Origin: Pseudanabaena sp. M53BS1SP1A06MG
GTDB taxonomy: Bacteria > Cyanobacteriota > Cyanobacteriia > Pseudanabaenales > Pseudanabaenaceae
Assembly (NCBI GenBank): GCA_020404105.1
Contig: JADBWH010000004.1
Span: 1-51,907 of the forward strand
Direction: 5' to 3'
Length of the DNA: 51,907 bases
Position numbers and translations under genes: made by a program. The notes below the pieces were generated by a model. That model made no database searches and was not told the DNA's origin. It saw only the letters and a list, made by a program, of their open reading frames with translations. The first letter of the stretch is position 1. Every line of letters starts with the position of its first letter. This document shows, in pieces, positions 33,014 through 42,197 of this stretch.

Positions 33014-33344
33014 GGTTAGTCTCCTTTATTGATACACTACTGCTATTTTATACATTAAGCATTGTTAGAGATGGTATTTCCTATGTTCCTCTAGGTAGAT
33101 TAAAGACAAGAATAGGTTGTGCTTTGCATGAACTATTCTTATCTTTGAATTCAGGATAATTTAAAGCTAACCTTGAGAAAGGATTTGTAATTACTCAAAG
33201 TCTCAATAGACTTTAGTAAGTAACTAAGCATGATTAAAACCTAAGAAGAGTGATTTTTAAGTTACTGATGCATATCTACTTAGCATCGCTTTGTGCGGCT
33301 AATTTTAGAAAAGAGTTCAAAGCAAGAATGTAAGCATGATTAGT
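33014..33344. other. Gene-free region upstream of aroF with a stemless family A element
   Basis: Contains an imperfect hairpin (about 33105-33145, AAAGACAAGAATAG / CTATTCTTATCTTT) and the 62-bp element at 33219-33280. No gene seen. Confidence 0.6.
33219..33280. repeat. Stemless 62-bp family A element
   Basis: Flanked by TA (33217-33218, 33281-33282). It starts AGTAACTAAGCATGATTAAA, continues ACCTAAGAAGAG, and ends TTTTTAAGTTACTGATGCAT then ATCTACT. These are both arms of family A without the ~35-bp GC-rich central hairpin. Several arm positions differ, suggesting age. Confidence 0.75.
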
Positions 33345-33750
33345 GGAATTTTTGAAAACTGCATTTGGAAAAAGATAATGTCTTCCTTCCTAATCTTCCA
33401 ATTCTTTGACAGAAGGTATTGTTAACTCTCTCAACAAAGTTAGTCTTACCTGTTTCCTTGCCAACAGCTTTATGTCGTTTCCTTGGCAACTCTTCTGAGT
33501 AGGCTTCCCAAAAGTCCGTATAACATACGGCACATTGACGATAAACAGCAGATATTGATAACCATAGTTTCTTGGCTGAACGCCGAGAATGATCGCCAAT
33601 CTATGCTCAAACTATTTCATGACTGTCGGCATCAATGGCTAACCAAATCCATTTCTTGTTCTTTTTACTCCCCACAAATGACCACATCTCATCCAGTTGA
33701 ATTGTCAACTTTCCCAGCTTTTTTTGAGTGACTTCGACCTCTTTACGCAG
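33345..33750 (-). pseudogene. IS1-family transposase remnant
   Basis: Read leftward: KLTIQLDEMWSFVGSKKNKK, IWLAIDADSHEIV, stop, stop, IGDHSRRSAKKLW, then VYRQCAVCYTDFWEAYSEEL, GKETGKTNFVERVNNTFCQR and GRKTLSFSK. This is the DDE half of an IS1 transposase with in-frame stops after EIV and a lost C-terminus. The N-terminal zinc-finger/HTH part is missing. Confidence 0.88.
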
Positions 33751-33773
33751 CGTGAAGCAACACGCAAATGGCA

Positions 33774-33812
33774 AAAAATGGTAAAAATTACGAAGTAATT
33801 TTTACCATTTTT
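33774..33812 (-). terminator. Hairpin after the adenylate cyclase gene
   Basis: AAAAATGGTAAAAATTAC / GTAATTTTTACCATTTTT around GAA, 24 bases past the leftward stop at 33836. AT-rich and long; terminator or repeat. Confidence 0.6.
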
Positions 33813-33835
33813 CACTTTCGTAGAAGTTATGCTAC

Positions 33836-35533
33836 TTAAACCTCAAATTTAGGGAAAAGAGTCTTAGTCTTATTCAGGATTTCCCTAATATCTATATTTT
33901 CCCAATTAACTCGATATAACTGTAATGGTTCATCTTTACCTTTGACTTTAATTAAGTCTAGTTGCTCTAATGGAAGCTTGAGACTAGAGATTTTAGACTT
34001 TGTGCTTTCAGAAATAAAGATTTCACCTGCATGAGCTGCTGTACAGATACGACTAGCCACATTCATAGTATCGCCAATATTCGTATACTGAATCAGATTT
34101 TCTGAACCAATATTGCCAGAAGCTACCATTCCAGTATTCAACCCAATATGAATTTGAATTTGGAGATCGCGTCCCTGTATAGCCCATTCTTGATTGAGCC
34201 GACGCATTGACCATTGCATCATGATCGCCGCATTCACTGCCATAATTGCATCATCTTCTCTTTGATAAGGTGAACCCCACACTGCTAAGAGTGCATCTGC
34301 AATATATTTTTCTAATGTGCCACCAAAGGGGAAGACAATGTCTTCGACCATCACCTTGAAATATTCATTTAAGAATTCTAAAACTTTGCGAGGTTGCATT
34401 TGTGAAGTCATTTCGGTAAAGCCGCTGATATCAGAAAATAGAGCCGTTACCTCAGTTTCTGTAATACGATTTAAGTCCCATCCTTCCTCAATTTTTTGGC
34501 TCACTGCGGCGGGGAAAAAGCGTTCTAACTTAGCACGGCGAATTACCTCCGTTTGCATTTTACGATAGAGATTCGCATTTTCGATCGCGATCGCGGCTTG
34601 ATTGGCAAGACTACTTAGAAACTCCAAATCTTCTAGATTATAGGCGTGACCTCGGGACAGATTATCTACATAAAGTACGCCAATCACATCCTCTCTGGGC
34701 TTTAAGGGCGCACACATGGCGGCCTGAATAGACTGCTGGATGATTGATTGCGAACTATCAAAACGGCGATCGATCGAAGGATCATCACAAATAATTGCGT
34801 CACCCTGTTTTAAGACAAAATTAGTTATTTTACGACTATAAAAATCAATATTTGCACTTTCAGTTGGATTGCCAATGCTTGAGCTACTAAACTTAGCGGC
34901 TTTGGGTTCTAGATCTCCATTTTTCTCATTAACCAGCAACAATATTGCCCGATCTACTGACATAATTTGCAGTAATATCTCTAAAATCTTTTCGGGCAAA
35001 GCAGAATATGCCTCTGGAGATGCTAGCTCTTGACACACTTCTAATAAAACTCGCAACTTAGCAGCTGTCCTCTGGGTCTCATCATTGCCCTGAATTAGTA
35101 ATACTGATCCTTTGGGTGATTTCTGCTGCTTTTGCAATAGATCCTGCATATTGACACGAGATTTTTCGGGAGAGACTCGCATCAAAATCGATAGCCCAGA
35201 GTTAGGCGTTATAGCTGGCTGAGGGGAAGCCGTCGGTTGCAATTCATTAACTAAGCGAAAAACAACGCTACCAAACTGAACCATGTCGCCATGATTGAGC
35301 TTTTGCTGCACGATCTTGGCTTGGTTTACAAAAGTGCCATTACTACTGTTGAGATCGGTGACATATATACCCTTGTCAGTCACTTGAATTTCGGCATGAT
35401 GCCGAGAAAGGCTACGAGCATCATCTTCAACAACAATACTGTTATCTAATCCCCGCCCGATAGTATTTACGCCGTGGCGCAGATCGCAGATCCGCTCTTG
35501 ATGAGTTCCTTGATTTTGAATAATGTATGGCAT
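33836..35533 (-). CDS. FHA-GAF class III adenylate cyclase
   Basis: About 565 residues. FHA domain (about 5-90: GVNTIGRGLDNSIVVED, SRHHAEI, LNSSNGTFVN) for phosphothreonine binding; GAF domain (about 185-330: VDRAILLLVNE, CAPLKPREDVIGVLYVDN); class III cyclase domain (about 370-545: TALFSDISGFTEMTSQMQPR, GTLEKYIADALLAVWG). The metal Asp residues, the purine-selecting Lys (LEKYI) and Asp (NIGDTMN) and the Arg in NVASRI indicate cAMP formation. I prefer ATG 35533 (MPYIIQNQGTHQE), which begins at the usual FHA position; ATG 35584 would add 17 residues. Confidence 0.9.
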   Translation of the reverse strand: MPYIIQNQGTHQERICDLRHGVNTIGRGLDNSIVVEDDARSLSRHHAEIQVTDKGIYVTDLNSSNGTFVNQAKIVQQKLNHGDMVQFGSVVFRLVNELQPTASPQPAITPNSGLSILMRVSPEKSRVNMQDLLQKQQKSPKGSVLLIQGNDETQRTAAKLRVLLEVCQELASPEAYSALPEKILEILLQIMSVDRAILLLVNEKNGDLEPKAAKFSSSSIGNPTESANIDFYSRKITNFVLKQGDAIICDDPSIDRRFDSSQSIIQQSIQAAMCAPLKPREDVIGVLYVDNLSRGHAYNLEDLEFLSSLANQAAIAIENANLYRKMQTEVIRRAKLERFFPAAVSQKIEEGWDLNRITETEVTALFSDISGFTEMTSQMQPRKVLEFLNEYFKVMVEDIVFPFGGTLEKYIADALLAVWGSPYQREDDAIMAVNAAIMMQWSMRRLNQEWAIQGRDLQIQIHIGLNTGMVASGNIGSENLIQYTNIGDTMNVASRICTAAHAGEIFISESTKSKISSLKLPLEQLDLIKVKGKDEPLQLYRVNWENIDIREILNKTKTLFPKFEV

Positions 35534-35659
35534 AACTTTACCTACTGCGCTTACTGCAATATAGCTGTTTGCAAATGAATGCATATTCCACTACAGAAGT
35601 ACCCGCGAAAACTCTCATATCATTGATAATGAAATAACAGCATTATCACATTTTTATCC

Positions 35660-36925
35660 ATGTCGCCAACTACGCTTGAAGTACAATCTAAATCTCAGGT
35701 AGATGCTAATCCTGCAACTGATACGCTCACTGAATTTAATCAATATGTGATGAGCACTTATGCACGCTTTCCGATCGCCTTAGAGCGTGGTGAAGGCTGC
35801 CGCGTATGGGACAGCACAGGTAAGGAATATTTAGATTTTGTTGCGGGTATTGCTACTTGTACGTTGGGACACGCGCATCCTGCGATGGTCAAAGCTGTAA
35901 CCGATCAAATCCAAACTTTGCATCATGCTTCTAATTTGTTTTATTTTGCGCCCCAAGGTCAATTGGCTAAATGGCTAGTGCAAAATTCCTGCGCGGACAA
36001 AGCATTTTTCTGTAATTCTGGTGCAGAAGCCAACGAAGGCGCGATCAAATTAGCGCGTAAATATGCCCATACCAAACTTGGCATTGATGATCCCGTAATT
36101 TTGACTGCCAATGCTAGCTTTCATGGACGCACTCTCGCCACAGTGACCGCTACAGGTCAGCCCAAATATCACAAGAACTTTGCCCCCCTAGTCTCAGGTT
36201 TTGACTACATCACCTACAACGATATCAATGCCCTCGAAGCGGCGGTGCAAAAATATCAGGGTCGTCTAGCCGCGATCATGCTCGAACCTCTGCAAGGTGA
36301 AGGTGGAGTAAACCCTGGAGATCGCGCTTATTTTGCCCGTGTGCGTGAACTATGTGACGAAACCAAAGCATTACTAATTATTGATGAAGTGCAAGTGGGT
36401 ATGGGTCGCAGTGGAATGCTCTGGGGCTATGAAAATCTGGGTATTCAACCTGACATTTTTACCTCGGCAAAAGGCTTAGGTGGTGGCATTCCTATTGGTG
36501 CATTGTTGAGTAAAGCACACTGTGCAGTGTTTGAGGCAGGCGATCATGCTAGTACTTTTGGTGGTAATCCCTTTGCATGTTCAGTAGCGATCGCAGTTTG
36601 CGACACGATGGTAAAAGATAACTTGATCGCCAATGCTAGAGAGCGTGGACAACAGCTTAGAACTGGGCTACAAGCGATCGCCGAGAAATATCCACAACAT
36701 ATTGCCTCGGTTCGTGGCTGGGGCTTGATCGATGGTTTGGTACTTCAAGAATCCAGCAATATCCAAGCCCGTGATGTAGTTGCCGCAGGGATTGAGCATG
36801 GCTTATTACTCGTGCCTGCGGGTATTAAAGTAGTTCGTTTTGTGCCACCTCTGACTGTTTCGGCTGCTGAAGTTGATCAAGCTTTAGCTATTGTCGAAAA
36901 GGCGATCGCGAGTTTTGCTTCTTAA
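35660..36925 (+). CDS. argD: Acetylornithine aminotransferase
   Basis: PLP enzyme making N-acetylornithine from the semialdehyde in arginine synthesis. The 421 residues show FVAGIATCTLGHAHP, FCNSGAEANEGAIKLARKY, LEPLQGEGGVNP, LLIIDEVQVGMGRSG and the Schiff-base Lys271 in TSAKGLGGGIPIGALL. Length is normal. It is divergent from the adenylate cyclase gene with ~125 bp between starts, so the two promoters share that region. Confidence 0.95.
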   Translation: MSPTTLEVQSKSQVDANPATDTLTEFNQYVMSTYARFPIALERGEGCRVWDSTGKEYLDFVAGIATCTLGHAHPAMVKAVTDQIQTLHHASNLFYFAPQGQLAKWLVQNSCADKAFFCNSGAEANEGAIKLARKYAHTKLGIDDPVILTANASFHGRTLATVTATGQPKYHKNFAPLVSGFDYITYNDINALEAAVQKYQGRLAAIMLEPLQGEGGVNPGDRAYFARVRELCDETKALLIIDEVQVGMGRSGMLWGYENLGIQPDIFTSAKGLGGGIPIGALLSKAHCAVFEAGDHASTFGGNPFACSVAIAVCDTMVKDNLIANARERGQQLRTGLQAIAEKYPQHIASVRGWGLIDGLVLQESSNIQARDVVAAGIEHGLLLVPAGIKVVRFVPPLTVSAAEVDQALAIVEKAIASFAS

Positions 36926-36926
36926 G

Positions 36927-37005
36927 ATACATGGCTTCGGCTCCGCTTAGCCATCGTTAACTAGCGGAGCCGAAGTTAACTGAGTGGAGCCGAAACCACA
37001 GGTAC
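36927..37005. repeat. Palindromic GGCTTCGGCTCCGCT repeat after argD
   Basis: ATGGCTTCGGCTCCGCTTAG is followed by two inverted partners containing GCGGAGCCGAAG and GTGGAGCCGAAAC. Related sequence occurs at 31869-31913 and 9608-9655. It could terminate argD. Confidence 0.65.
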
Positions 37006-37091
37006 TTTAAATAGCTTTTGAGGATGACTCAGAATGCTAGAATCTAGTTCTTTGCAAAAGCTAAAAATATATTTTGTGGATATTTGGTGGC

Positions 37092-37706
37092 ATGAGACAG
37101 TCCTCGAATCGATCGCTATTAACCCTTGCAGCTATATTTACCGCCCTGATCGTTTTTGACGCACCTGTGCGATCGCAGCCAACTACTCACCAAAAAACTT
37201 CACTTCTGCAATTTGTCAACCTGAACATCACGCCAATTCCAAATCCTGTTGAAGTAAAAATCTCACGAACCCCAAGCAACGAACTCCCTTTAAATAATAA
37301 AAAATCTAGCTACGTCCAGATGTTTGAAGACATTGTGATCGCGCCAAGCTTCACACCAAAAATCACAGAATTGCGCGGTATTAGTGGCGGCGAGGTAGAA
37401 ACACAAAAAACATCGGGACGCAAATCCACAGAAACAGGTCCCTGTATCGGCTTTATTGATACTACACCTGATCACAAAATTACGCTCACAAAACCATTCC
37501 GCTATCTTAAACTGCAAGTCAAGAGTTCAGGAGATACGGTTTTGCTAGTACGCGGACCAGGGGGCAGTTGGTGTAGTGATGATGTTAGCGATCGCAACCC
37601 AGAAATTGCTGGCGACTGGCTAGAAGGAACCTTTGAAGTGTGGGTTGGTTCCTACGAAAAAAACACCTCCTTCCCATACCTGTTGCAAATCACAGAAATT
37701 CCCTAG
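37092..37706 (+). CDS. Secreted protein of unknown function
   Basis: About 204 residues. The ATG at 37092 gives a clean signal peptide (LLTLAAIFTALIVFDAPVRSQ); a TTG at 37074 would add six residues. The first third of the mature chain is linker-like. The C-terminal ~90 residues (from GPCIGFIDTTPDHKITL through LLVRGPGGSWCSDD to GTFEVWVGSY) look like a small beta-sandwich similar to pre-peptidase C-terminal modules, with two Cys that may form a disulphide. A periplasmic or extracellular role is inferred; no family is certain. Confidence 0.7.
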   Translation: MRQSSNRSLLTLAAIFTALIVFDAPVRSQPTTHQKTSLLQFVNLNITPIPNPVEVKISRTPSNELPLNNKKSSYVQMFEDIVIAPSFTPKITELRGISGGEVETQKTSGRKSTETGPCIGFIDTTPDHKITLTKPFRYLKLQVKSSGDTVLLVRGPGGSWCSDDVSDRNPEIAGDWLEGTFEVWVGSYEKNTSFPYLLQITEIP

Positions 37707-37759
37707 CCAAAGTTTGATTTTCTTGAAATGATCATCAAGGCTTTGTGCTGTCATGTATT

Positions 37760-38317
37760 TCAATTTGGACAGCCGAGGGTTTGCCTACTGTCATTTTTAG
37801 TAAATGGATGCGTACCATGGGTGATCGTGCAAAGATAAAACCTAGTGCGATCATCTAGATTTCTGACACCTGTAAATTCCGTATCAGTACAAGTCCTTAA
37901 ATTCTTTAAGATAGCCCCACGCAAGTTTGTACCCCTTAAGTTGGAGCCTTTCATAATTGAGCCAGTAAAATCAGCTTCGATCAAATTAGCGCCACTGAAA
38001 TTAGTAACATTTAAATTTGCACGAATAAATTTAGTGTTTGATGAATTTGACCAAGTTAAATTTGCCCAACTTAAATCAGCATCGGAAAAATTGCCACCCC
38101 TCAATAATGCACCTCTAAGGTTAGTTTCGATCAAATTAGCCCCTGTTAAGTTTGCATCAATCAAGTTAGCGCTACTAAGATCAGCTTTATTCAAAGTAGA
38201 TCCACGTAAATCAATACCAATGAGTGTAACACCGCGTAAATGAGCATTACTCAGATCCATATTAGAGAAATTACGTTGTCCCCGTCTGTATAGTTCTAAT
38301 AGTTGATCGACTTCCAA
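37760..38317 (-). CDS. Pentapeptide-repeat protein
   Basis: About 185 residues. After a short helical start (EVDQLLELYRRGQRNF), some 20 A(D/N)LXX repeats form a right-handed quadrilateral beta-helix (NLIDANLTGANLIETNLRGA and following), then a 40-residue non-repeat C-terminus with two Cys. Targets of such proteins are mostly unknown in cyanobacteria. I prefer the TTG at 38317, preceded by GGGAG at 8-base spacing; the GTG at 38332 would add five residues but has no ribosome-binding site. Confidence 0.88.
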   Translation of the reverse strand: MEVDQLLELYRRGQRNFSNMDLSNAHLRGVTLIGIDLRGSTLNKADLSSANLIDANLTGANLIETNLRGALLRGGNFSDADLSWANLTWSNSSNTKFIRANLNVTNFSGANLIEADFTGSIMKGSNLRGTNLRGAILKNLRTCTDTEFTGVRNLDDRTRFYLCTITHGTHPFTKNDSRQTLGCPN

Positions 38318-38603
38318 GGCATTTACTCCCACAAATTATGACAGTGTAGTTAGCTGGGTATGAGATTTACAGGGCTTATGTTTGAGATATGAGTTTAACT
38401 CATGCTAGGTGTGTCTGACCTAAACATTAAGTCTTTATTCCTCCATACAAACCCCAATTAAATATTAGGCTATTTAACAAGCTTGTTCACGACTAAATTC
38501 TTGTAAATTACCTTTAGCTCGGCAGAAATAATTAAAACCTAAAAGCATTGGTTGCTTGCTAAGCAAATGGCTCATGCTTCTTGGTGACTTAGCAATCAGT
38601 CTA

Positions 38604-38790
38604 TAGCAGTCATAAATCATTATGAAGTAGGACTTACGCAAACCGAACGAATTTATTACGCATTGGGTAGATGTGGTGCGGGCGAACCCGCACCACATCT
38701 ACCCAATGCGTAAGTCCTATGTAGATTTTTGGTTTTGTGAAAAGAACATCCCGATGGAGTGCGCTTTTCACAAAGCAGTTAGGATTGCTA
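38604..38790. repeat. Family E element with a family D element nested inside
   Basis: The outer element starts TAGCAGTCATAAATCATTAT, resumes at 38719 with TGTAGATTTTTGGTTTTGTG and ends TTAGGATTGCTA at 38790. The inner family D copy is 38629-38718 (AGGACTTACGC ... GCGTAAGTCCT). Imperfect duplications ATGAAGT / ATGTAGA flank the insert. No gene is seen in 38333-38877. Confidence 0.85.
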
Positions 38791-38877
38791 TAGTCTGATC
38801 GCTAGTCCGAGGACGCTATAAGATATAAGCTGAATATAAACTTTAATAAAGCTGCACAATTCTGTAAGTAAACCGCT

Positions 38878-41598
38878 ATGAGTACGACCGAACTTCCAAA
38901 ACAATATAATCCTCTCGAATCTGAAGCCAAGTGGCAAGAGTATTGGGAGGAGAGTGGCGTATTTGTAGCAGAGAGCCAAAGTGATAGAGATCCATACTGT
39001 ATTATGATTCCGCCGCCCAATGTCACGGGTAGCCTACATATGGGTCATGCTTTTCAGGAAGTATTAATCGATATTTTGATTCGCTATCATCGCATGCGTG
39101 GGTTTAATACGCTCTGGCTCCCCGGAACCGACCATGCCAGTATTGCGGTACAGACTATTCTTGATAAACAAATTAAGGCTGAAGGTAAAACCAATCAAGA
39201 AATCGGTCGTGAAAAATTTCTGGAACGAGCTTGGCAATGGAAAGCTGAATCTGGGGGAACCATTGTTTCGCAATTACGCCGACTTGGAGTCTCGGCAGAC
39301 TGGACTAGAGAGCGCTTTACGATGGATGAAGGGCTATCCGATTCCGTTACCGAAGCCTTTGTCAAACTTTATGAGTCAGGGCTAATTTATCGCGGTGAAT
39401 ATCTGGTTAACTGGTGTCCTGAATCCCAGTCGGCGGTTTCTGACCTTGAAGTGGATAATAAAGAAGTTAAAGGGCATCTTTGGAATTTTCGTTATCCCTT
39501 AGCTGATGGATCGAGTTATCTAGTCGTAGCAACTACTCGTCCCGAAACGATGTTAGGCGATACAGCCGTAGCCGTAAATCCTGATGATGATCGCTATAAA
39601 CATCTGATTGGTAAAACAATTATCCTACCAATCATGAATCGTGAGATTCCAATTATTGCCGATCGCTATGTTGATAAGGCTTTTGGTAGTGGCTGTGTCA
39701 AGGTAACACCTGCCCATGACCCCAATGACTTTGAAATGGGTCAACGTCATAGCTTGCCCTTAATCAATATTCTCAATAAAGATGGTTCAATCAATGAGAA
39801 TGGTGGTGAATTTGCAGGTCAAGATCGTTTTGTAGCACGTAAGAATATCGTGAAGAAACTGGATGAACTGGGCTTGTTAGAGAAAATCGAAGATTATAAT
39901 CACACCGTCCCCTATTCGGAACGAGGTAAAGTTCCAGTTGAGCCATTACTATCAATTCAATGGTTTGTGAAGATTAAGCCTCTCGCTGATTTTGCCCTAG
40001 AGCAATTCGATAAGCATAACTCACCTTCCTTTGTTCCTGATCGCTGGGGCAAAGTATATCGCGATTGGTTGATTCGCTTGAAAGATTGGTGTATTTCCCG
40101 TCAGTTGTGGTGGGGACATCAGATTCCTGCATGGTATGCTCCTGATGGAACAATTTTTGTGGCGAGAACGGAAGAGGAAGCTCATGCAAAGGCAAAAGCA
40201 AAATTTGGCGAAGATATTACTTTGGAACGCGATCCTGATGTACTAGATACATGGTTCTCATCGGGTTTATGGCCATTCTCCACTTTGGGCTGGCCAGAAG
40301 AAACACAGGATTTTAAAACTTTCTATCCTACTAGTGTTCTCGTTACAGGTTTTGATATCATCTTTTTCTGGGTAGCGCGGATGACGATGATGGCAGGCTA
40401 TTTTACAGGCAAGATGCCTTTTAATACGGTCTATATTCATGGATTGGTGCGCGATGAGAATAATCAGAAAATGTCTAAATCCAAGAATAATGGCATCGAT
40501 CCGTTAGTTCTAATTAATAAGTATGGAACCGATGCATTGCGTTATTCCCTAGTTAAAGAAGTGACAGGAGCAGGTCAAGATATTCGCCTTGATTACAATC
40601 GCAAAACCGATGAATCGACAACTGTCGAAACTGCTAGAAACTTTGCGAATAAGCTGTGGAATGCTTCGCGCTTTGTGATGATGAACCTGACTAGTATCGA
40701 GGCTCGTACTGCAAGTCTCGATACTGAAAAGTTAGAACTTGCCGATCGCTGGATTTTGTCTCGCTATGCTCAAACTGTATTGCAAGTCCGTGAACAGCTT
40801 GATGGCTATAGCCTAGGTGAAGCAACGAGAACCCTATATGAATTCTTCTGGGGCGATTTCTGTGATTGGTATATCGAACTAGTCAAATCACGTTTACAGG
40901 AGTCTGCCGATCCTACTTCTCGCGCTACTGTCCAGCAAACCCTCAGATTTGTTTTAGATGGCACTTTGCGCCTATTACATCCATTCTTGCCTCACGTTAC
41001 TGAGGAGGTTTGGCAACTTCTCAACTATGGTACGAGCGAACCATCGAGTGAACGTCCTGTCCTCGCTATCCAGCCCTATCCAGAAATTGATACTAGTTAC
41101 ATCAATGAGGAACTGGAAGAACAGTTCAATTTACTAATTAGCACGATCCGCACGATCCGCAATCTTCGTGCTGAGGCTGAAATTAAGCCTAGCGCCAAGG
41201 TCAAAGCCATTTTGCAATCCGATCGCGATCGCGAACGTAGTCTCCTAGAAGCAGGACAAAGCTACATTCTCGATTTGGCAAGGGTTGAAGATTTAACAAT
41301 TGTCGCTTCCGTGGATGCTTCGGCAACGGAACAGGCGATCGCTGGTGTGGTAGGCACGATTCAGGTTATTGTTTCGCTGATTGGTGTTGTTGATATCAAT
41401 CAATTGATTGCCAAATTGGAACGCACTTTAACGAAACTTGAAGGCGTTATCAATTCTACACAGGGACGTTTAAATAATGAGGGTTATCTCAAGAAAGCGC
41501 CTCCTGATGTTGTAGCAACTGCGCGGGCGGAATTAGAAGAATCTATGAAGCAACAAGAGATACTCAAAGCGCGTTTAGCTCAGTTACAAAGCAAATAA
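38878..41598 (+). CDS. valS: Valyl-tRNA synthetase
   Basis: Charges tRNA-Val; 906 residues, class Ia. The HIGH motif is [15 protein letters not shown] (His54-His57) and the KMSKS motif sits at 531-535 ([11 protein letters not shown]). The inserted CP1 editing domain carries [15 protein letters not shown] and [19 protein letters not shown]. The C-terminus is the usual coiled-coil arm ([20 protein letters not shown], ending [11 protein letters not shown]). Length and order are normal. It is monocistronic and followed by a family A element. Confidence 0.98.
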   Translation: MSTTELPKQYNPLESEAKWQEYWEESGVFVAESQSDRDPYCIMIPPPNVTGSLHMGHAFQEVLIDILIRYHRMRGFNTLWLPGTDHASIAVQTILDKQIKAEGKTNQEIGREKFLERAWQWKAESGGTIVSQLRRLGVSADWTRERFTMDEGLSDSVTEAFVKLYESGLIYRGEYLVNWCPESQSAVSDLEVDNKEVKGHLWNFRYPLADGSSYLVVATTRPETMLGDTAVAVNPDDDRYKHLIGKTIILPIMNREIPIIADRYVDKAFGSGCVKVTPAHDPNDFEMGQRHSLPLINILNKDGSINENGGEFAGQDRFVARKNIVKKLDELGLLEKIEDYNHTVPYSERGKVPVEPLLSIQWFVKIKPLADFALEQFDKHNSPSFVPDRWGKVYRDWLIRLKDWCISRQLWWGHQIPAWYAPDGTIFVARTEEEAHAKAKAKFGEDITLERDPDVLDTWFSSGLWPFSTLGWPEETQDFKTFYPTSVLVTGFDIIFFWVARMTMMAGYFTGKMPFNTVYIHGLVRDENNQKMSKSKNNGIDPLVLINKYGTDALRYSLVKEVTGAGQDIRLDYNRKTDESTTVETARNFANKLWNASRFVMMNLTSIEARTASLDTEKLELADRWILSRYAQTVLQVREQLDGYSLGEATRTLYEFFWGDFCDWYIELVKSRLQESADPTSRATVQQTLRFVLDGTLRLLHPFLPHVTEEVWQLLNYGTSEPSSERPVLAIQPYPEIDTSYINEELEEQFNLLISTIRTIRNLRAEAEIKPSAKVKAILQSDRDRERSLLEAGQSYILDLARVEDLTIVASVDASATEQAIAGVVGTIQVIVSLIGVVDINQLIAKLERTLTKLEGVINSTQGRLNNEGYLKKAPPDVVATARAELEESMKQQEILKARLAQLQSK

Positions 41599-41609
41599 AA
41601 TAAATAATA

Positions 41610-41710
41610 AGTAGCTAGACATAAGTAAACTAAAAACCGAGAAGTTTGTTCCGCCCGCGTAGCGGGCGGAACAAACTTCTCGGTTTGGGTTTTAATTAAG
41701 TTGAGCTACT
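41610..41710. repeat. Family A element, copy 6
   Basis: TA-bounded (41608-41609, 41711-41712). The stem GAGAAGTTTGTTCC pairs with GGAACAAACTTCTC: AG on one arm and CT on the other have changed together relative to other copies. Confidence 0.92.
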
Positions 41711-41791
41711 TATAGGGATTTCACAATAATAATTAATAAACTGAGAAAATCTCTTGACTATTGAAACTATCACGAAGTGTTCTTTACTTCT

Positions 41792-41879
41792 AGGACTTAC
41801 GCATTGGGTAGATGTGGTGCGGGCTTCGCCCGCACCACATCTACCTCAAGTCCAATAAATTTTTGGTTTTCGTAAGTCC
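41792..41879. repeat. Family D element
   Basis: AGGACTTACGC ... CGTAAGTCC, stem GTAGATGTGGTGCGGGC closed by TTCG. The right arm differs (TTTTTGGTTTTCG) from the 15252 copy. The rest of 41880-42197 is AT-rich with no gene or RNA recognised. Confidence 0.85.
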
Positions 41880-42197
41880 AAAGTTTATTAGATTTTGTTG
41901 TATTTTACTGTGAGTTTGGGTTAGGCTAGCAAGCTTTAAAAGCCCAAAAATAAAGCATTGGTTAACCCGAACTCACGTTAGCTAATTGTTACAAATGCTT
42001 TTCAACGATTAATGAAATTGAACAAATATATTCCCAGATGTATCTAAATTTGCTGCTTCTGCCATTTCTGCAATTTTTCCAGAAGACTTTTTAAGGATAG
42101 ACTCTATTTAAGAAAATTTTCTGATTGAAAGGCAATTCTCCTGACTATCGCTCTTCATTCTGGGATAGGCTAGAAAAAAATGAAATGATCGAAATCA

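Noticed and set aside
37845-38243. 132-residue rightward ORF with a repetitive Lys/Leu pattern
   Set aside because: It is the mirror frame of the pentapeptide-repeat gene on the opposite strand; the repeat periodicity explains its open length.
38474-38698. 74-residue leftward ORF
   Set aside because: It crosses the nested family E/D elements and has no family resemblance or ribosome-binding site.
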